Below are positions 1 through 9,375 of a stretch of DNA of 64,000 nucleotides, one piece after another; the stretch's first letter is position 1; each line of letters opens with the position of its first letter. Under the pieces are notes generated by a model, which had not been told where the DNA came from, searched no databases, and saw nothing but the letters and a program-made list of their open reading frames with translations. A program made the position numbers and the translations under genes. This DNA is from Roseiarcus sp963781895 (GTDB taxonomy: Bacteria; Pseudomonadota; Alphaproteobacteria; Rhizobiales; Beijerinckiaceae). The stretch covers positions 58,927 to 122,926 of the forward strand of contig CAWAIM010000008.1 of the NCBI GenBank assembly GCA_963781895.1, written 5' to 3'.

Positions 1-375
1 GCCGAATATGACTTCGGTTCCGCCTTTCGCCTTGTCGAACAGCAATCGCGACAGGTCGCTGCGCCCGAGCGTCACGTAGCGTCCGCCGGTCAGTTCGCGA
101 AAGACCTTGGTTCCGAACCCGGTGACGCGCCGGCCGTGATCGTCGACGATCCGCAGCTCGCGCATGTGATAACCGGCGCGGTTGACCTCCTCCATCAGAC
201 CCATGCGCTCGGCGATGTCGTATCCGAGGCCCCAGAAGTCGATCACATAGCCGCCGGCGCGCAGCGCAGGCGCGCGCTCGACCAGCGTCGGTTCGAAGCC
301 CGCCGTCCTCAGCCAATAGGCGAGCGTCGGGCCGGCGATCCCGGCGCCGGCGATCAATATGGCTTTATCGGTCAT
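1..375 (-). CDS. FAD-dependent monooxygenase, UbiH/PHBH-like (partial, C-terminus beyond window edge)
   Basis: An open frame starting at ATG 375-373 gives 125 residues before running off the left edge. The protein opens with MTDKAILIAGAGIAGPTLAY, the GxGxxG dinucleotide-binding fold of class A flavoprotein monooxygenases. An acidic residue after the second strand (LVER) fits FAD ribose binding, and an LGRSDLSRLL segment is typical of the FAD-contacting helix in this family. Such enzymes hydroxylate aromatic or polyketide-like substrates using NAD(P)H and oxygen. The substrate cannot be told. It reads leftward, and the AhpD-like gene lies 95 bp upstream on the same strand, so the two may be co-transcribed. 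Confidence 0.85.
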   Translation of the reverse strand, partial: MTDKAILIAGAGIAGPTLAYWLRTAGFEPTLVERAPALRAGGYVIDFWGLGYDIAERMGLMEEVNRAGYHMRELRIVDDHGRRVTGFGTKVFRELTGGRYVTLGRSDLSRLLFDKAKGGTEVIFG

Positions 376-470
376 CTCTTGGCGCCTCCGGCGGTCGAAA
401 CGTCGGGCGGCGGACTTCGCGGCGGCGACGAGGCTGCGGCGCTCCTGGAGGAGCGCGTGATTGGCGCGCC

Positions 471-947
471 TCAGGCGGCGTTGGTCTCGCTCACGGTCCG
501 CGGGGTCGTCCGGAACGCGATCATCATGCGGTTCCAGCTGTTGATCGCCACGACCGCGGCAGTGAGATCGACGAGCTCCTTGTCCGAGAACTGGCGCCTC
601 GCCTCGTCATAGACCTCGTCGGGCGCATGGCCCCGGCTGATGAGCGTGACCGCCTCCGTCCAGGCGAGCGCCGCGCGTTCGCGCGCGTTGAAGACCGGCG
701 CTTCACGCCAGGCGTTGAGCAGGTGCATGCGCTCGTCGCTCTCCCCGAGCTTGCGCGCATCGGTGGTGTGCATGACGATGCAGTACGCGCAGCCGTTGAT
801 TTGCGACGCGCGGATTTTGACCAGTTCCAGCAACCGGCGTTCAATCCCGCTGCCGTCGACATGGTCCTGCAGCGCCTTCATCGCACTGTACAAGCCGGGA
901 CTCGTCTTCATCGCATCCAGTCTCTGCCGGGCGAAATTTTGCTCCAT
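471..947 (-). CDS. Carboxymuconolactone decarboxylase / AhpD-like alkylhydroperoxidase family protein
   Basis: A 158-residue protein of the CMD/AhpD fold. The segment INGCAYCIVMHTTDAR carries the CxxC pair followed by a histidine four residues later, the redox centre of AhpD-like peroxidases, and VKIRASQ just before it is the usual helix. The frame is open further upstream to 1058. I place the start at ATG 947-945 because an AAAGGA Shine-Dalgarno sequence lies just ahead and homology begins there (MEQNFARQRL). It probably reduces peroxides or protects a neighbouring oxidative enzyme. The adjacent flavin monooxygenase suggests a small oxidative-metabolism unit. The family is sure; the substrate is not. 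Confidence 0.88.
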   Translation of the reverse strand: MEQNFARQRLDAMKTSPGLYSAMKALQDHVDGSGIERRLLELVKIRASQINGCAYCIVMHTTDARKLGESDERMHLLNAWREAPVFNARERAALAWTEAVTLISRGHAPDEVYDEARRQFSDKELVDLTAAVVAINSWNRMMIAFRTTPRTVSETNAA

Positions 948-1153
948 GCCATCGTCCTTTTGAACTGCCGGAAGCTTAGCACGCAGGAATGGCGTTTCCT
1001 TGAAGGCGTGGCGGCCGGGACTCTCGCAATCTCGGCGTCCGGTTTCGCCGGCGTCCATCCTTGTGGCGTCTGCGTCGTCTTTCGGGCATCATCGCCTGTA
1101 GGAAATAGACGACCGCGCAGGAGAAATCGATCGTCAGGACAAGGGAGGAAAAG

Positions 1154-1978
1154 ATGAAGCTGATGTTTCTCGGATGCTTGGCCGCCCTGAGCATGACCGG
1201 CGCGTCCCTTGGCTCCCCGGCTTTGGCGCAGCCCGTTTGCAGGCAGGGATACGTCTGGCGGGAAGCCTTTTCCGGCGACACCGTATGCGTATCGGTTGAG
1301 AGGCGCCGGCAGGTCGCGGACGAAAACGCGGCGGCGGCTTCGCGGCGGAACCCGCGTGGAGGCGCCTACGGGCCGAACACCTGCCTCCCCGGCTTCGTCT
1401 GGCGTAACGCGGCGCCGAACGATCTCGTCTGCGTCCCTCCCCCTTCCCGTGATCTGGCCGCTGAGGACAACGCCGCCAGCGCTTCGCACACCGCCGCCGC
1501 CTCGCCCGCTCCAGCGCCCGCGCCCGCCGCCAGCGCTTACCAGCTCAGCGCATGGTCGGGATGGAACCGCATCGACGGCGCGGAATATCGCTATCGATGG
1601 GGATGGAATCCGCGGGCCGCCAATTTTCCCGGCACTATCGACGCGCTGTTCGAGGTCCACAATCGTCTGCCGGGGAACTGGACCGGCGCCGCCCGTTCGA
1701 TCACCTGCACATCGAACACTTTGGGCGCCAGCGCGCCCGACATGACTCTACGACCCGGCGAAACCAGGCCCGTCAAGTTCACGACCGCGAACTGCGGCTC
1801 CCGCGATCGGCCGTTTTTCAAGCCGAGCGTGGTGCGAAGCGGCACATCTGTAATTCCTGCACGGCCCGCCGGTTCCCGCCTTCACTGTGCAGCGGCTCAA
1901 ACTCTCGCGAAGAATCGGGCTCTTATCGCGTTAGCCGCGCTCCCGGCGCACGCGCTCGGAGGCGAGAGCGAGGATTAA
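1154..1978 (+). CDS. Secreted protein with duplicated Cys-containing motif and Ala/Pro linker
   Basis: This 274-residue protein starts at ATG 1154 behind a GGGAGG ribosome site. It has a clear Sec signal peptide (MKLMFLGCLAALSMTGASLG then SPALAQ). The mature part holds two copies of a short motif: C-x2-G-Y/F-V-W-R-x-A followed about nine residues later by D-x-VCV (residues about 30-50 and 75-98). Each copy has one early and one late cysteine that could pair. An Ala/Pro-rich linker (about 110-128) precedes a C-terminal part with WSGWNRIDGAEYRYRWGWNP. The last 40 residues look unlike the rest, so a late frameshift is possible. I do not recognise a named family; envelope location is inferred. 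Confidence 0.7.
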   Translation: MKLMFLGCLAALSMTGASLGSPALAQPVCRQGYVWREAFSGDTVCVSVERRRQVADENAAAASRRNPRGGAYGPNTCLPGFVWRNAAPNDLVCVPPPSRDLAAEDNAASASHTAAASPAPAPAPAASAYQLSAWSGWNRIDGAEYRYRWGWNPRAANFPGTIDALFEVHNRLPGNWTGAARSITCTSNTLGASAPDMTLRPGETRPVKFTTANCGSRDRPFFKPSVVRSGTSVIPARPAGSRLHCAAAQTLAKNRALIALAALPAHALGGESED

Positions 1979-2153
1979 CAACACATTATTAATGTAATAT
2001 CATCTTCCAGGCGTTGGTGCGCCGCCGGCCAATCCTTCGAGCCGCCCCGCAAGGGTCGCCGGCCCGTCGAACGCGCCGGGCCGGCCCGGCCCAAAAAGGC
2101 GCCGCAAGGCTTTGAAACTACGGATTCCGCGGCCGAAAATGGCTCGCGCGGCG
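1979..2153. other. Short AT-rich then GC-rich intergenic stretch
   Basis: It separates two convergent genes. The first 25 bases are strikingly AT-rich (1980-1993 reads AACACATTATTAAT); the rest has ordinary composition. I see no gene here. Confidence 0.4.
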
Positions 2154-3124
2154 TCACGGCGCCCGGCAGGCGTCGACCAGCCGCTTGAGCTCGGCGCGGC
2201 GCGTCGCGTCCAGCGCGCCCAGCCGGTCCGCTTCGCCCGAGCGGTCGATGACGTCGGCGACGCACCGGCAGCCGCGCTCGCAATCCTCGGCCTCCCTCCC
2301 GCTGGCCACACAGGCGCGCTGGCAGGCGGCGAGGAAGGCGGGACGGTCGGCGGGAGGCGCGAGGCCGCCCCATGCGGTCAGGACGGTGAGCGCTCCGATC
2401 AGCAGCGGCTGGTGGACGAGATAGACGATGAGGCTGTGGCGTCCGGCGAAGCATAGCGCCCGCGACGGCCGCGACGCGGCGCGCCAGCGCTCAGGCGACG
2501 TCAGCCATGCGATCACTCCGGGCAGGCGCGCGAGGCCGAGGCCGATCAGGACCACCCCTCCCCAGGGCAGGAGCGGGCGCCAGTCGAGCGTGTTCGGCAA
2601 CGCTTCGCCGAGCCCGAGCCACAGAAGCGCGGGCGGATCGAACAGTTTCGAATGAACGAAGGCCGGCGTCACAATGGCGACGGCGCCCGACGGCGAGGCT
2701 CGCCCAGGCGGGCGCCTCGACGAAGGGCGCGGCGAGAAGGCTCGCGACCGCGATGCAGTGGAGGATGCCGAACAGGATCGGCTCGCCGGGCGCGAACACG
2801 AAGCTTCCGCCGGTCACCAGCGCCGCCGCGCCGGCGACCAGACCGAGCCGCCGCCAGAAGGCGGGCCAGTTCAGCCGGTCGACGATGAGCGAGCGCCAGC
2901 GATAGTCCGACCAGCGCCAGAAAGGCGCTCGCCACCGCATGCGAAAAAAGCCGCAGCGGCAGCGAGAACGGAAGCATCGGCGAAGCGAGGCGAAAATCGG
3001 CGAGGTCCCAGCTCAGATGGTAGAAAGCCATGCCGATCAGCGCCACGCCGCGGGCGCAATCGACCGCGTCGACGCGGCCGCCGCGCTTGACCGCGCGGCC
3101 GTCCCCGGGCGCGTCGGCGTTCAC
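2154..3124 (-). CDS. DUF1624 / heparan-alpha-glucosaminide N-acetyltransferase-like membrane protein (two frameshifts)
   Basis: The product is spread over three frames. The first part (GTG start 3124-3122) gives RVDAVDCARGVALIGMAFYHLSWDL, the hallmark N-terminus of DUF1624 membrane acyltransferases with the RxxxxDxxRGxA motif. The middle gives LNWPAFWRRLGLVAGAAALVTGG then FAPGEPILFGILHCIAVASLLAAPF. The last part gives CFAGRHSLIVYLVHQPLL, a conserved late motif. Breaks fall near 2887 and 2688. Removing one base at each gives 969 bp, a whole number of codons (about 322 residues, near the family length). The GTG start overlaps the dapF stop (GTGA), so translation is probably coupled to dapF. Sequencing error is as likely as true decay. 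Confidence 0.75.
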
Positions 3125-4005
3125 GGCGCGGCGGCTTCGAACAGCGCCTCGTCGAGAATGACCTCGCCTTCGTATTCGACCGGGCCGGTCATCAGCACGT
3201 GATCGTCCGACGTCCGCCATTCGATCTCGAGCTCGCCGCCGGGAAGCCTGACGATTCCCTTGCGCTCCATCAGGTCGAGACGCGAGGCCGCGACCAGGGT
3301 CGCGCAGGCGGCCGAGCCGCAGGCGAGCGTCAGCCCGACGCCGCGCTCCCAGACCCGCGCCGTCACGTCGTCGCGCGCGTTGATCTGCGCGAAGGTGACG
3401 TTGGCCTTCTCCGGGAACATCGGATGGACTTCGATCTTCGCGCCCCACGCCGCCGCGTCGACATGCGCCAGATCGGGCACGAAGAACACCGCGTGCGGAT
3501 TGCCCATGCTGACGACGCAGGCGGGCCCGAGCCCGGCCGGCCCCCCTGCCTCGGGCCAGGAAAGGTCGACGCGCCGCGTGTCCTCGACGGCGCGGGCCAG
3601 CGGAATTGCCTCCCAGCCGAGCCGCGGCGCCCCCATGTCGACCCGATACGACCAGGGGCCGAGCCGCTCGCAGGCGATCAGGCCGGAATCCGTCTCCACC
3701 TCGACCGCTTCGACGCCGAGCTGCCGGCACAGCCGGTCCGCGACGCAGCGCGCGCCATTGCCACAGGCGCCGGCCAGCGAGCCGTCGTTGTTGTAGATGC
3801 GGACGCGGGCGGCCGTTCCGGCGCGCCCCGGATCGCTCAGCACCATCATCTGATCGTAGTCGAGCCCGGGCGCGCGATGGATGGCCCGGGCGTCCTCGGG
3901 CGTCGGCGCGAAACGCGAACCGCGCAGATCGAACACCAGAATCTTGTTGCCCGCTCCGTTCATGCGCGCGATCGCGCGCCCGGCAAGCGGATGGCGCCGG
4001 GTCAC
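3121..4005 (-). CDS. dapF: Diaminopimelate epimerase
   Basis: DapF converts LL- to meso-diaminopimelate, for lysine and for peptidoglycan cross-links, in the cytoplasm. The 294-residue length is normal. Both catalytic cysteines are visible: one in GACGNGARCVA (residue about 80) and one in LTLACGSAACATLVA (about 224). The start FxMNGAGNxIxVFD motif is present as ARMNGAGNKILVFDLRG. It lies one base after the DUF721 gene and overlaps the DUF1624 start by GTGA, so these three minus-strand genes form an operon. Some ten residues precede the conserved start, and an internal ATG (MNGAGNK) is an alternative. Confidence 0.96.
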   Translation of the reverse strand: MTRRHPLAGRAIARMNGAGNKILVFDLRGSRFAPTPEDARAIHRAPGLDYDQMMVLSDPGRAGTAARVRIYNNDGSLAGACGNGARCVADRLCRQLGVEAVEVETDSGLIACERLGPWSYRVDMGAPRLGWEAIPLARAVEDTRRVDLSWPEAGGPAGLGPACVVSMGNPHAVFFVPDLAHVDAAAWGAKIEVHPMFPEKANVTFAQINARDDVTARVWERGVGLTLACGSAACATLVAASRLDLMERKGIVRLPGGELEIEWRTSDDHVLMTGPVEYEGEVILDEALFEAAAP

Positions 4006-4006
4006 G

Positions 4007-4528
4007 TCACTCGTCTCCTTTGCGGGAGCGCGTCGATTTGTCGATCGCCCGCGCGCCGAGGCGCGTCAAGGCGTCGCGCAGCTCCCCGTCTTCGATCGAG
4101 GCCGCGGCGCGGCTCGCGGCGGCCTCGGCCTCGGCGCTCGGGGCCGGCGGCGCGCGGCGCCTTTCCTTCGGCGGCGGCAGCGGACCCTGCCGAAAGGCGA
4201 TCTTGTCGACGCAGCGCCAGCCCAGATGCGCATTGACCCTGGCGACAATGATGCCGGCGCCGTGCTGCGCCTCGAGCGCGAAAGCGCCGTCGACCCTCAG
4301 CACCAGCGTCGCGGGCGCGAGCGCCGCCTCGGGATCGCGCCTGGGCGGGCGCGGCGGCCATTGCAACTGGATCGGCCGGGCGTAGCGCGCGATGGTCTCG
4401 CCGACGATCGCCGGCCAATCGGCGATCAGGCTCGCCTCGCTCAGGCCCCGCGCGGCGAGCGTCGCCTCGATGACCTCGGGCATGAATTCAGCGAGCGGCT
4501 TGGCGCCGCGGCGTACAGGTTTCATCAT
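4007..4528 (-). CDS. DUF721 domain protein (DciA-like, putative helicase-loading factor)
   Basis: A 173-residue protein with the DUF721 core: LAEFMPEVIEATLAARGLSEASLIADWPAIVGETIARYARPI, then a beta-rich part (LVLRVDGAFALEAQHGAGIIVARVNAHLG). DUF721 has been equated with DciA, which helps load the replicative DnaB helicase in bacteria lacking DnaC; applying that here is inference. The C-terminal third is Ala/Pro/Arg-rich and low complexity. The gene starts MMKP at 4528 and diverges from mutY with only 27 bp between start codons, an arrangement common in Alphaproteobacteria. It heads the DUF721-dapF-DUF1624 unit. Confidence 0.85.
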   Translation of the reverse strand: MMKPVRRGAKPLAEFMPEVIEATLAARGLSEASLIADWPAIVGETIARYARPIQLQWPPRPPRRDPEAALAPATLVLRVDGAFALEAQHGAGIIVARVNAHLGWRCVDKIAFRQGPLPPPKERRRAPPAPSAEAEAAASRAAASIEDGELRDALTRLGARAIDKSTRSRKGDE

Positions 4529-4555
4529 CGTCCCGACGGGAAGAGGGTCAATCGC

Positions 4556-5634
4556 ATGAACGCCAATGTAAGCGCGCTCGAGCTCGAGACAAAGCGAAAG
4601 GCCATTGTCGCGCGGACCCTTCGATGGTGGGACCGCCATCGCCGCGAGCTTGTCTGGCGCCCGGCGCCGGGGGAGACGCCCGATCCCTACCGGGTTTGGC
4701 TGTCGGAAGTGCTGTTGCAGCAGACGACCGCCCAGGCGGCGACCCCCTATTATCAGGTATTTGTCGCGAAATGGCCCCGGGTCGAGGATCTCGCCGCCGC
4801 CCCGGGCGAAGCCGTCGTGAGCGCCTTCGCCGGCCTCGGCTATTATTCTCGGGCGCGCAACCTGCATGCCTGCGCCAAGGAGATCGCCCGGCGCGGCGGG
4901 CGATTTCCGAGCGAAGAGGTCGAACTGCGCGCGGCTTCCCGGCGTCGGCGACTACACCGCGGCGGCGATCGCCGCGATCGCCTTTGGCCGCCAAGCCGCC
5001 CCTGTCGACGGCAATGTCGCCCGCATTTTGGCGCGTCTCCTCGCCCTGGAGGCGCCGATCGTTGAGGCCAGAGGCGAAATCGCGGCGGCGGCGCGCGCGC
5101 TGGCGCCGAGCCGACGAGCGGGCGATTTCTCCCAGGCGCTGATGGATATCGGCGCGACGATCTGCCGCCCCCGCAATCCTGATTGCGCCGCCTGCCCGCT
5201 CAGCTATGGATTGCGCCGCCTTGCGCTCTGGCGCGCCCGAAGCCTACCCGCGCCGATCCGCCGCCAAAGCCAAGCCTCGGCGCGAGGGCGCCGTGTTTTT
5301 CGCCCGGCGGACCGACGGCGCCTTTCTGGCGCGGCGCCGGCCGCCGCACGGCCTGCTCGCTTCGACGGTCGAATTGCCGGGGACGCCTTGGACCAACGAA
5401 GGTCCGGGCGGGGCCTGGGCCGGCGCCGCCCCGGTCGCGGCGCGCTGGCGCCGGCTGCCCGGCGCCGTCAATCAGGTCTTCACCCATTTCGCGCTGAGGC
5501 TGACGGTCTACGCCGCCGCTTTCGATGGCGCAGCTCCGAACGGGCATTTCTGGGTCGCGCGCGACGCTGTCGGCGAGGCGGGATTCTCGAACGTCATGCG
5601 AAAGACCGTCGCTCACGCCTTTGAGCGCGGCTGA
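4556..5634 (+). CDS. mutY: A/G-specific adenine DNA glycosylase MutY (two frameshifts)
   Basis: MutY removes adenine mispaired with 8-oxoguanine. Three frames give the pieces. The first has PDPYRVWLSEVLLQQTTAQAATPYYQ (substrate helix, catalytic Glu) and AGLGYYSRARNL. The second has LPGVGDYTAAAIAAIAFG (helix-hairpin-helix) and VDGNVARILARLL with the catalytic Asp. The third holds the C-terminal NUDIX-like domain ending FSNVMRKTVAHAFE. Removing one base at 4933-4934 joins pieces one and two as ELRALPGVGDY. Removing one at 5201-5205 restores the iron-sulphur ligand spacing C-x6-C-x2-C-x5-C. The corrected length is 1,077 bp (358 residues), normal for MutY. Single-base sequencing errors are the likely cause. 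Confidence 0.9.
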
Positions 5635-5766
5635 CCCGTCCCGCGACGCCGGCGCCGGCGCCGAACCGTGACGGGCGAGGATCGTCGCTTGCCTGCGGGC
5701 GCTTGGAAGGCGTCTCGGGCGGCGAATTCTGTGGAACCGTTAACGCATAGAAGCTAGCCTGCCGTC

Positions 5767-6577
5767 ATGATTGCACCGCAAACAGAGGCCGGCGTCGGCG
5801 GATCGACGCCGGTCAAATCCATGGCGCCGCTGATCCCGCCCGCGGCCTTCCGACTGACGCCGAAGCAGAGTTTGCGCGTTCGCTTTGCGCACGTCACGAC
5901 CTGGGTGTTCGACCTCGACAACACGCTTTATCCGCCCGGCAGCGGAATCTGGCCGCAGATCAACGATCGGATCACGCTGTTCCTGATCGAGCTGTTGGGC
6001 CTCGACGGCCAGTCGGCGCGCGCCCTGCATCAGCATTATTACAAGCGGCACGGGACGACCCTGCGCGGGCTGATCGAGGACAATCTCGACGTAGCGGAAC
6101 GCTTTTTGGAGTTTGTCCACGACATCGATCGCTCGACCTTGACGCCCAACCCGGTTCTGGCGCGGGAAGTCTCAAAATTGCCCGGCCGCAAACTGATATT
6201 CACCAACGGCTCGCGCAACCATGCGATCCTGACCGCCCGTCAGCTCGGTCTCGACGGGCTGTTCGAGGACGCTTTCGATATTGTCGCGGCCGGCCTGACC
6301 GCCGAAACCGGCCGAGGCCGCCTATGACGCCTTTTTCGCCAGATATGACGTCGATCCGCGATGCGCGGCGATGTTCGAGGACGTCGCGAATAATCTCTCG
6401 GTTCCCAAAGTCAAAGGCATGACGACGACGCTGGTGACGACGAAGCCGGGACAGATGGACCACCGCCAGGACCACGACCGGACGACCTCGGAGGCGGCCG
6501 CGACCGCGGCTGATTTCGTCACCGACGACCTGGGCAAGTTTCTCGGCCGCTTGAATGCGCGGATGGGCCGCTCATGA
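5767..6577 (+). CDS. HAD-family pyrimidine 5'-nucleotidase (one frameshift)
   Basis: The protein contains VFDLDNTLYPPGSGIWPQIN, the HAD motif I (DxDxT) of the pyrimidine 5'-nucleotidase branch, and KLIFTNGSRNHA as motif II. After residue 179 the frame breaks. Removing the G at 6301 joins it to PKPAEAAYDAFFARYDVDPRCAAMFEDVANNLSVPKVKGMTTTLV, which carries the motif III lysine and motif IV Glu-Asp. The corrected length is 810 bp, 269 residues, normal for the family. These enzymes dephosphorylate nucleoside monophosphates or related small phosphates. In related genomes the gene commonly lies next to dapD, but dapD is not present here. Confidence 0.87.
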
Positions 6578-6692
6578 TCCCCTCTGGTTGACGCGACGGG
6601 TAATCTCGCGGACTCGAGCGGCCGCTCTCGCCTGGCGGAGCGCGGCAGGGTCTCGACCATGCGGTCGCCGATCGTATCAATTTTGCTCCGGT

Positions 6693-8294
6693 TCAATCGC
6701 CGCCGCGCATCGCGGCCTCGACGAGCGCCCGCGTGTAAGGTTGTTGCGGCCGGGCGAAGATCTCGGCCGCCGGTCCGCTTTCGACGACACGGCCGCCCCG
6801 CATCACCGCCACGTCGTCGGCCATCGCGCGGACGACGGCGAGGTCGTGGCTGATGAAGATGTAAGTGAGCCCGTGGCTCGCCTGCAGCGCGCTTATGAGG
6901 TCGAGAATGGCGCGCTGCACCGAACGGTCGAGCGAAGAGGTCGGCTCGTCGAAAATGACGAGGCTCGGGCGCAGGATCAACGCGCGGGCGATGGCGATGC
7001 GCTGCCGTTGTCCGCCCGAAAAGGCGTCGGGCGTGCGCGACCGCGCGGCGGGATCGAGGCCCACGTCCTCCAGCGCCCGCGCAGCCCTGTCGTCGCGCTC
7101 GGCGGCGCTCAAGCCCGGCTCATGCGCGAGCAAGCCCTCGGCGACGATTGTCCCGGCGCTCATCCGCGGCGAAAGCGAGCCGAACGGATCCTGGAAGACG
7201 ATCTGCATGCGCCGGCGCAAGGGACGGAGCGCGCGCTCGTTCATCGCCTGAATGTCGCGGCCTTCGAACAGGATCGCGCCCTTCGCGGGAACGAGCCGCA
7301 GCAGCGCGCGCGCCAGCGTGGACTTTCCCGACCCGGATTCGCCGACCACCCCGAGCGTGCGGCCCTGCCGCAGGTCGAGATCGACGCCGTCGAGGGCGCG
7401 CCGCGCGGGCGCGCGGATCAGAAAGCCGCCGCCGCCGTAATCGACCGTCAGGCCGCGGGCCGAGATCAGGACGGGGCCGCCCGGCGCCGCCGCCGGCTTC
7501 ATCCCGCGCGGTTCGGCCGCGACGAGCATGCGCGCGTAAGCCGTCGCCGGCGCGCTCAGCACCTTCCGGCTCGGCCCGCTTTCGACGATCGAGCCCTCGC
7601 GCATCACATAGACCCGGTCGGCGAAGCGACGCACGAGCCTCAGATCGTGGCTGATGAGGACCAGCCCCGCGCCGAGGCGGCGGCGCAATGCCGCGATGAG
7701 GTCCAGAATCTGCGCCTCGACCGTGACGTCGAGCGCCGTCGTCGGCTCGTCGGCGATGATGAGCGCCGGTTCGTTGGCGATCGCCATCGCGATCATCACC
7801 CGCTGGCGTTCGCCGCCCGACAGCTCATGCGGAAAGGCGCCGAGCCGGCCAGACCCGCCCGCGATGCCGACCTCATCGAGGAGCGTCGCTGCGCGCCGGC
7901 GCGCCTCGGCGCGATTGGCCCGCTTGTGCGCGACCATCGGCGCCGCGATCTGCGCGCCGATCGAAAAGAGGGGATCGAGCGCGGTCGCCGGCTCCTGAAA
8001 AATCATCGTCGCTTTCGCGCCGCGCAGCGCGTCGAGCGCCCGCTCGCTGGCGCCGATCAGTTCGAAGCCGTCGAGTTTCGCCGAGCCTCGCACCCGTGCG
8101 CTGTTCGCGGCGAGCCCGAGCGCGGCGAGCATCGTCTGCGTCTTGCCCGATCCCGATTCGCCGACCAGACCCACGACCTCGTCGCGCGCAACGTCGAGAT
8201 CGACCCCGGCGACGACCCGCCTGGACCGGTAGGCGACTTCGAGCCCACGCAGCGACAGGAGCGGCGCGCTCACCTCATGGCTCGCGCGGATCAA
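6693..8294 (-). CDS. Peptide/nickel-type ABC transporter, fused dual ATP-binding protein (OppDF/YejF-like)
   Basis: 533 residues contain two ABC ATPase domains in one chain. The first has GESGSGKT (residue about 45), LSGGERQRVMIAMA and LIIADEPTTALD. The second has GESGSGKS (about 325), FSGGQRQRIAIARA and VIFDEPTSSLD. Both carry the H-loop (LVLISHDL, FISHDL). Fusion of OppD- and OppF-like halves is typical of the YejF type. It energises import of oligopeptides or similar solutes through the two permeases encoded just upstream. Its start overlaps the end of the permease gene by 20 bp; the family core begins around APLLSLRGLEV, so a slightly later start is possible. Confidence 0.95.
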   Translation of the reverse strand: MIRASHEVSAPLLSLRGLEVAYRSRRVVAGVDLDVARDEVVGLVGESGSGKTQTMLAALGLAANSARVRGSAKLDGFELIGASERALDALRGAKATMIFQEPATALDPLFSIGAQIAAPMVAHKRANRAEARRRAATLLDEVGIAGGSGRLGAFPHELSGGERQRVMIAMAIANEPALIIADEPTTALDVTVEAQILDLIAALRRRLGAGLVLISHDLRLVRRFADRVYVMREGSIVESGPSRKVLSAPATAYARMLVAAEPRGMKPAAAPGGPVLISARGLTVDYGGGGFLIRAPARRALDGVDLDLRQGRTLGVVGESGSGKSTLARALLRLVPAKGAILFEGRDIQAMNERALRPLRRRMQIVFQDPFGSLSPRMSAGTIVAEGLLAHEPGLSAAERDDRAARALEDVGLDPAARSRTPDAFSGGQRQRIAIARALILRPSLVIFDEPTSSLDRSVQRAILDLISALQASHGLTYIFISHDLAVVRAMADDVAVMRGGRVVESGPAAEIFARPQQPYTRALVEAAMRGGD

Positions 8295-9375
8295 GCGCGT
8301 CGGAGAGTCCCTCGCCGAGAAAATTGAATGCGAGCAGCATCAGCGACAGCAGCGAGGCGGGAAATATCAGCATCCATGGCGCGCTTTCGATGTGGCGGGC
8401 GCCTTCGGCGACCAATACGCCCAAACTCGTCAGCGGCTCCTGAACGCCGAGGCCGAGAAAGGACAGAAAGCTCTCGAGCAGGATCACCCTCGGCGCCAGC
8501 AGCGCGAGAGTCGCGGCGACCGGTCCAGCGAGGTTGGGCGCGATGTGGCGGCTGAGGATCGCCGCCGGCGTAAGTCCCAGCGATCGCGCGGCGACGACGA
8601 AGTCCTGGTTCTTGAGGCTCAGCGTCTGCCCGCGGACGATTCGCGCCATGTCGAGCCATTCGACCGCGCCGATGGCGACGAAGATCAGCACGAAGCGCCG
8701 GCCGAACACCACCACCAGAAGGATGACAAAGAACAAGAACGGCAGGGCGTAGAGAATGTCGACGACGCGCATCATCGCCATGTCGACGCGTCCGCCGAAA
8801 TAGCCGGCGACCGCGCCCCAGATGACGCCGATCGACGCCGCGACGGCGCAGCCGAGCACGCCGACCAGCAGCGAGATGCGTCCCGCGATCATCATCCGCG
8901 CCATCAGATCACGGCCGTTGGCGTCGGCGCCGGCGAGCATTCTGACGTTCATGAACGGCGCGTCCAAAACCAGCGTGCGCCCCCCGTCGCGCCGTTCGAC
9001 GACATTCGGACGCTCAAATACGTCCGACCGTTCGAAATAGGCGGTCAGGCGTTCATCGACGGGTCTGACGGCGGTCAACGTCACGCGCGCGCCGCGCTCG
9101 TCGAGGCTCACGGCTTCGAGTGTCACATGCATGCGCGCGACGACGCCCGCGAGCGCGACGCGCGCTTCCGCTTCGCTCGGGTGCGCGGCCAGCGACGGCG
9201 CGGCGCGGACGTAAACCGGATAGGCGCGATCGTAATCGAGCGGATCAATGAGCGGACCGAGCGAGCAGAAGACGGCAATGGCGAGGAGCGTCAGCAGGGC
9301 GAGGAGCGCCGGACGATTGCGGCCAAAGCGCGCCGCGGCGGCGCGAGTCGACGTCGGCGCCAAGGCGTCACTCAT
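8275..9375 (-). CDS. ABC transporter permease, OppC/YejE-like
   Basis: A 366-residue inner-membrane permease. One membrane segment lies near residues 18-43. An unusually long periplasmic stretch (about 45-150) follows, and then the binding-protein-dependent transport core. Core markers are GRDLMARMMIAGRISLLVGV and the EAA loop around DFVVAARSLGLTPAAILSRHIAPNLAGPV, which docks with the ATPase. The C-terminus (FNFLGEGLSDALDPRE) is characteristic of OppC-type proteins. It overlaps the OppB-like gene by 8 bp and the ATPase gene by 20 bp, so translation is coupled. Confidence 0.94.
   Translation of the reverse strand: MSDALAPTSTRAAAARFGRNRPALLALLTLLAIAVFCSLGPLIDPLDYDRAYPVYVRAAPSLAAHPSEAEARVALAGVVARMHVTLEAVSLDERGARVTLTAVRPVDERLTAYFERSDVFERPNVVERRDGGRTLVLDAPFMNVRMLAGADANGRDLMARMMIAGRISLLVGVLGCAVAASIGVIWGAVAGYFGGRVDMAMMRVVDILYALPFLFFVILLVVVFGRRFVLIFVAIGAVEWLDMARIVRGQTLSLKNQDFVVAARSLGLTPAAILSRHIAPNLAGPVAATLALLAPRVILLESFLSFLGLGVQEPLTSLGVLVAEGARHIESAPWMLIFPASLLSLMLLAFNFLGEGLSDALDPREP

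Noticed and set aside
2669..3730. A 353-codon minus-strand frame overlapping dapF
   Set aside because: The first two thirds are an Arg-rich shadow of dapF; only its last part is real, as the start of the DUF1624 protein.
6555..8327. A 590-codon plus-strand frame opposite the ABC ATPase
   Set aside because: It has no motifs, and the opposite strand carries all ABC signatures in both halves.
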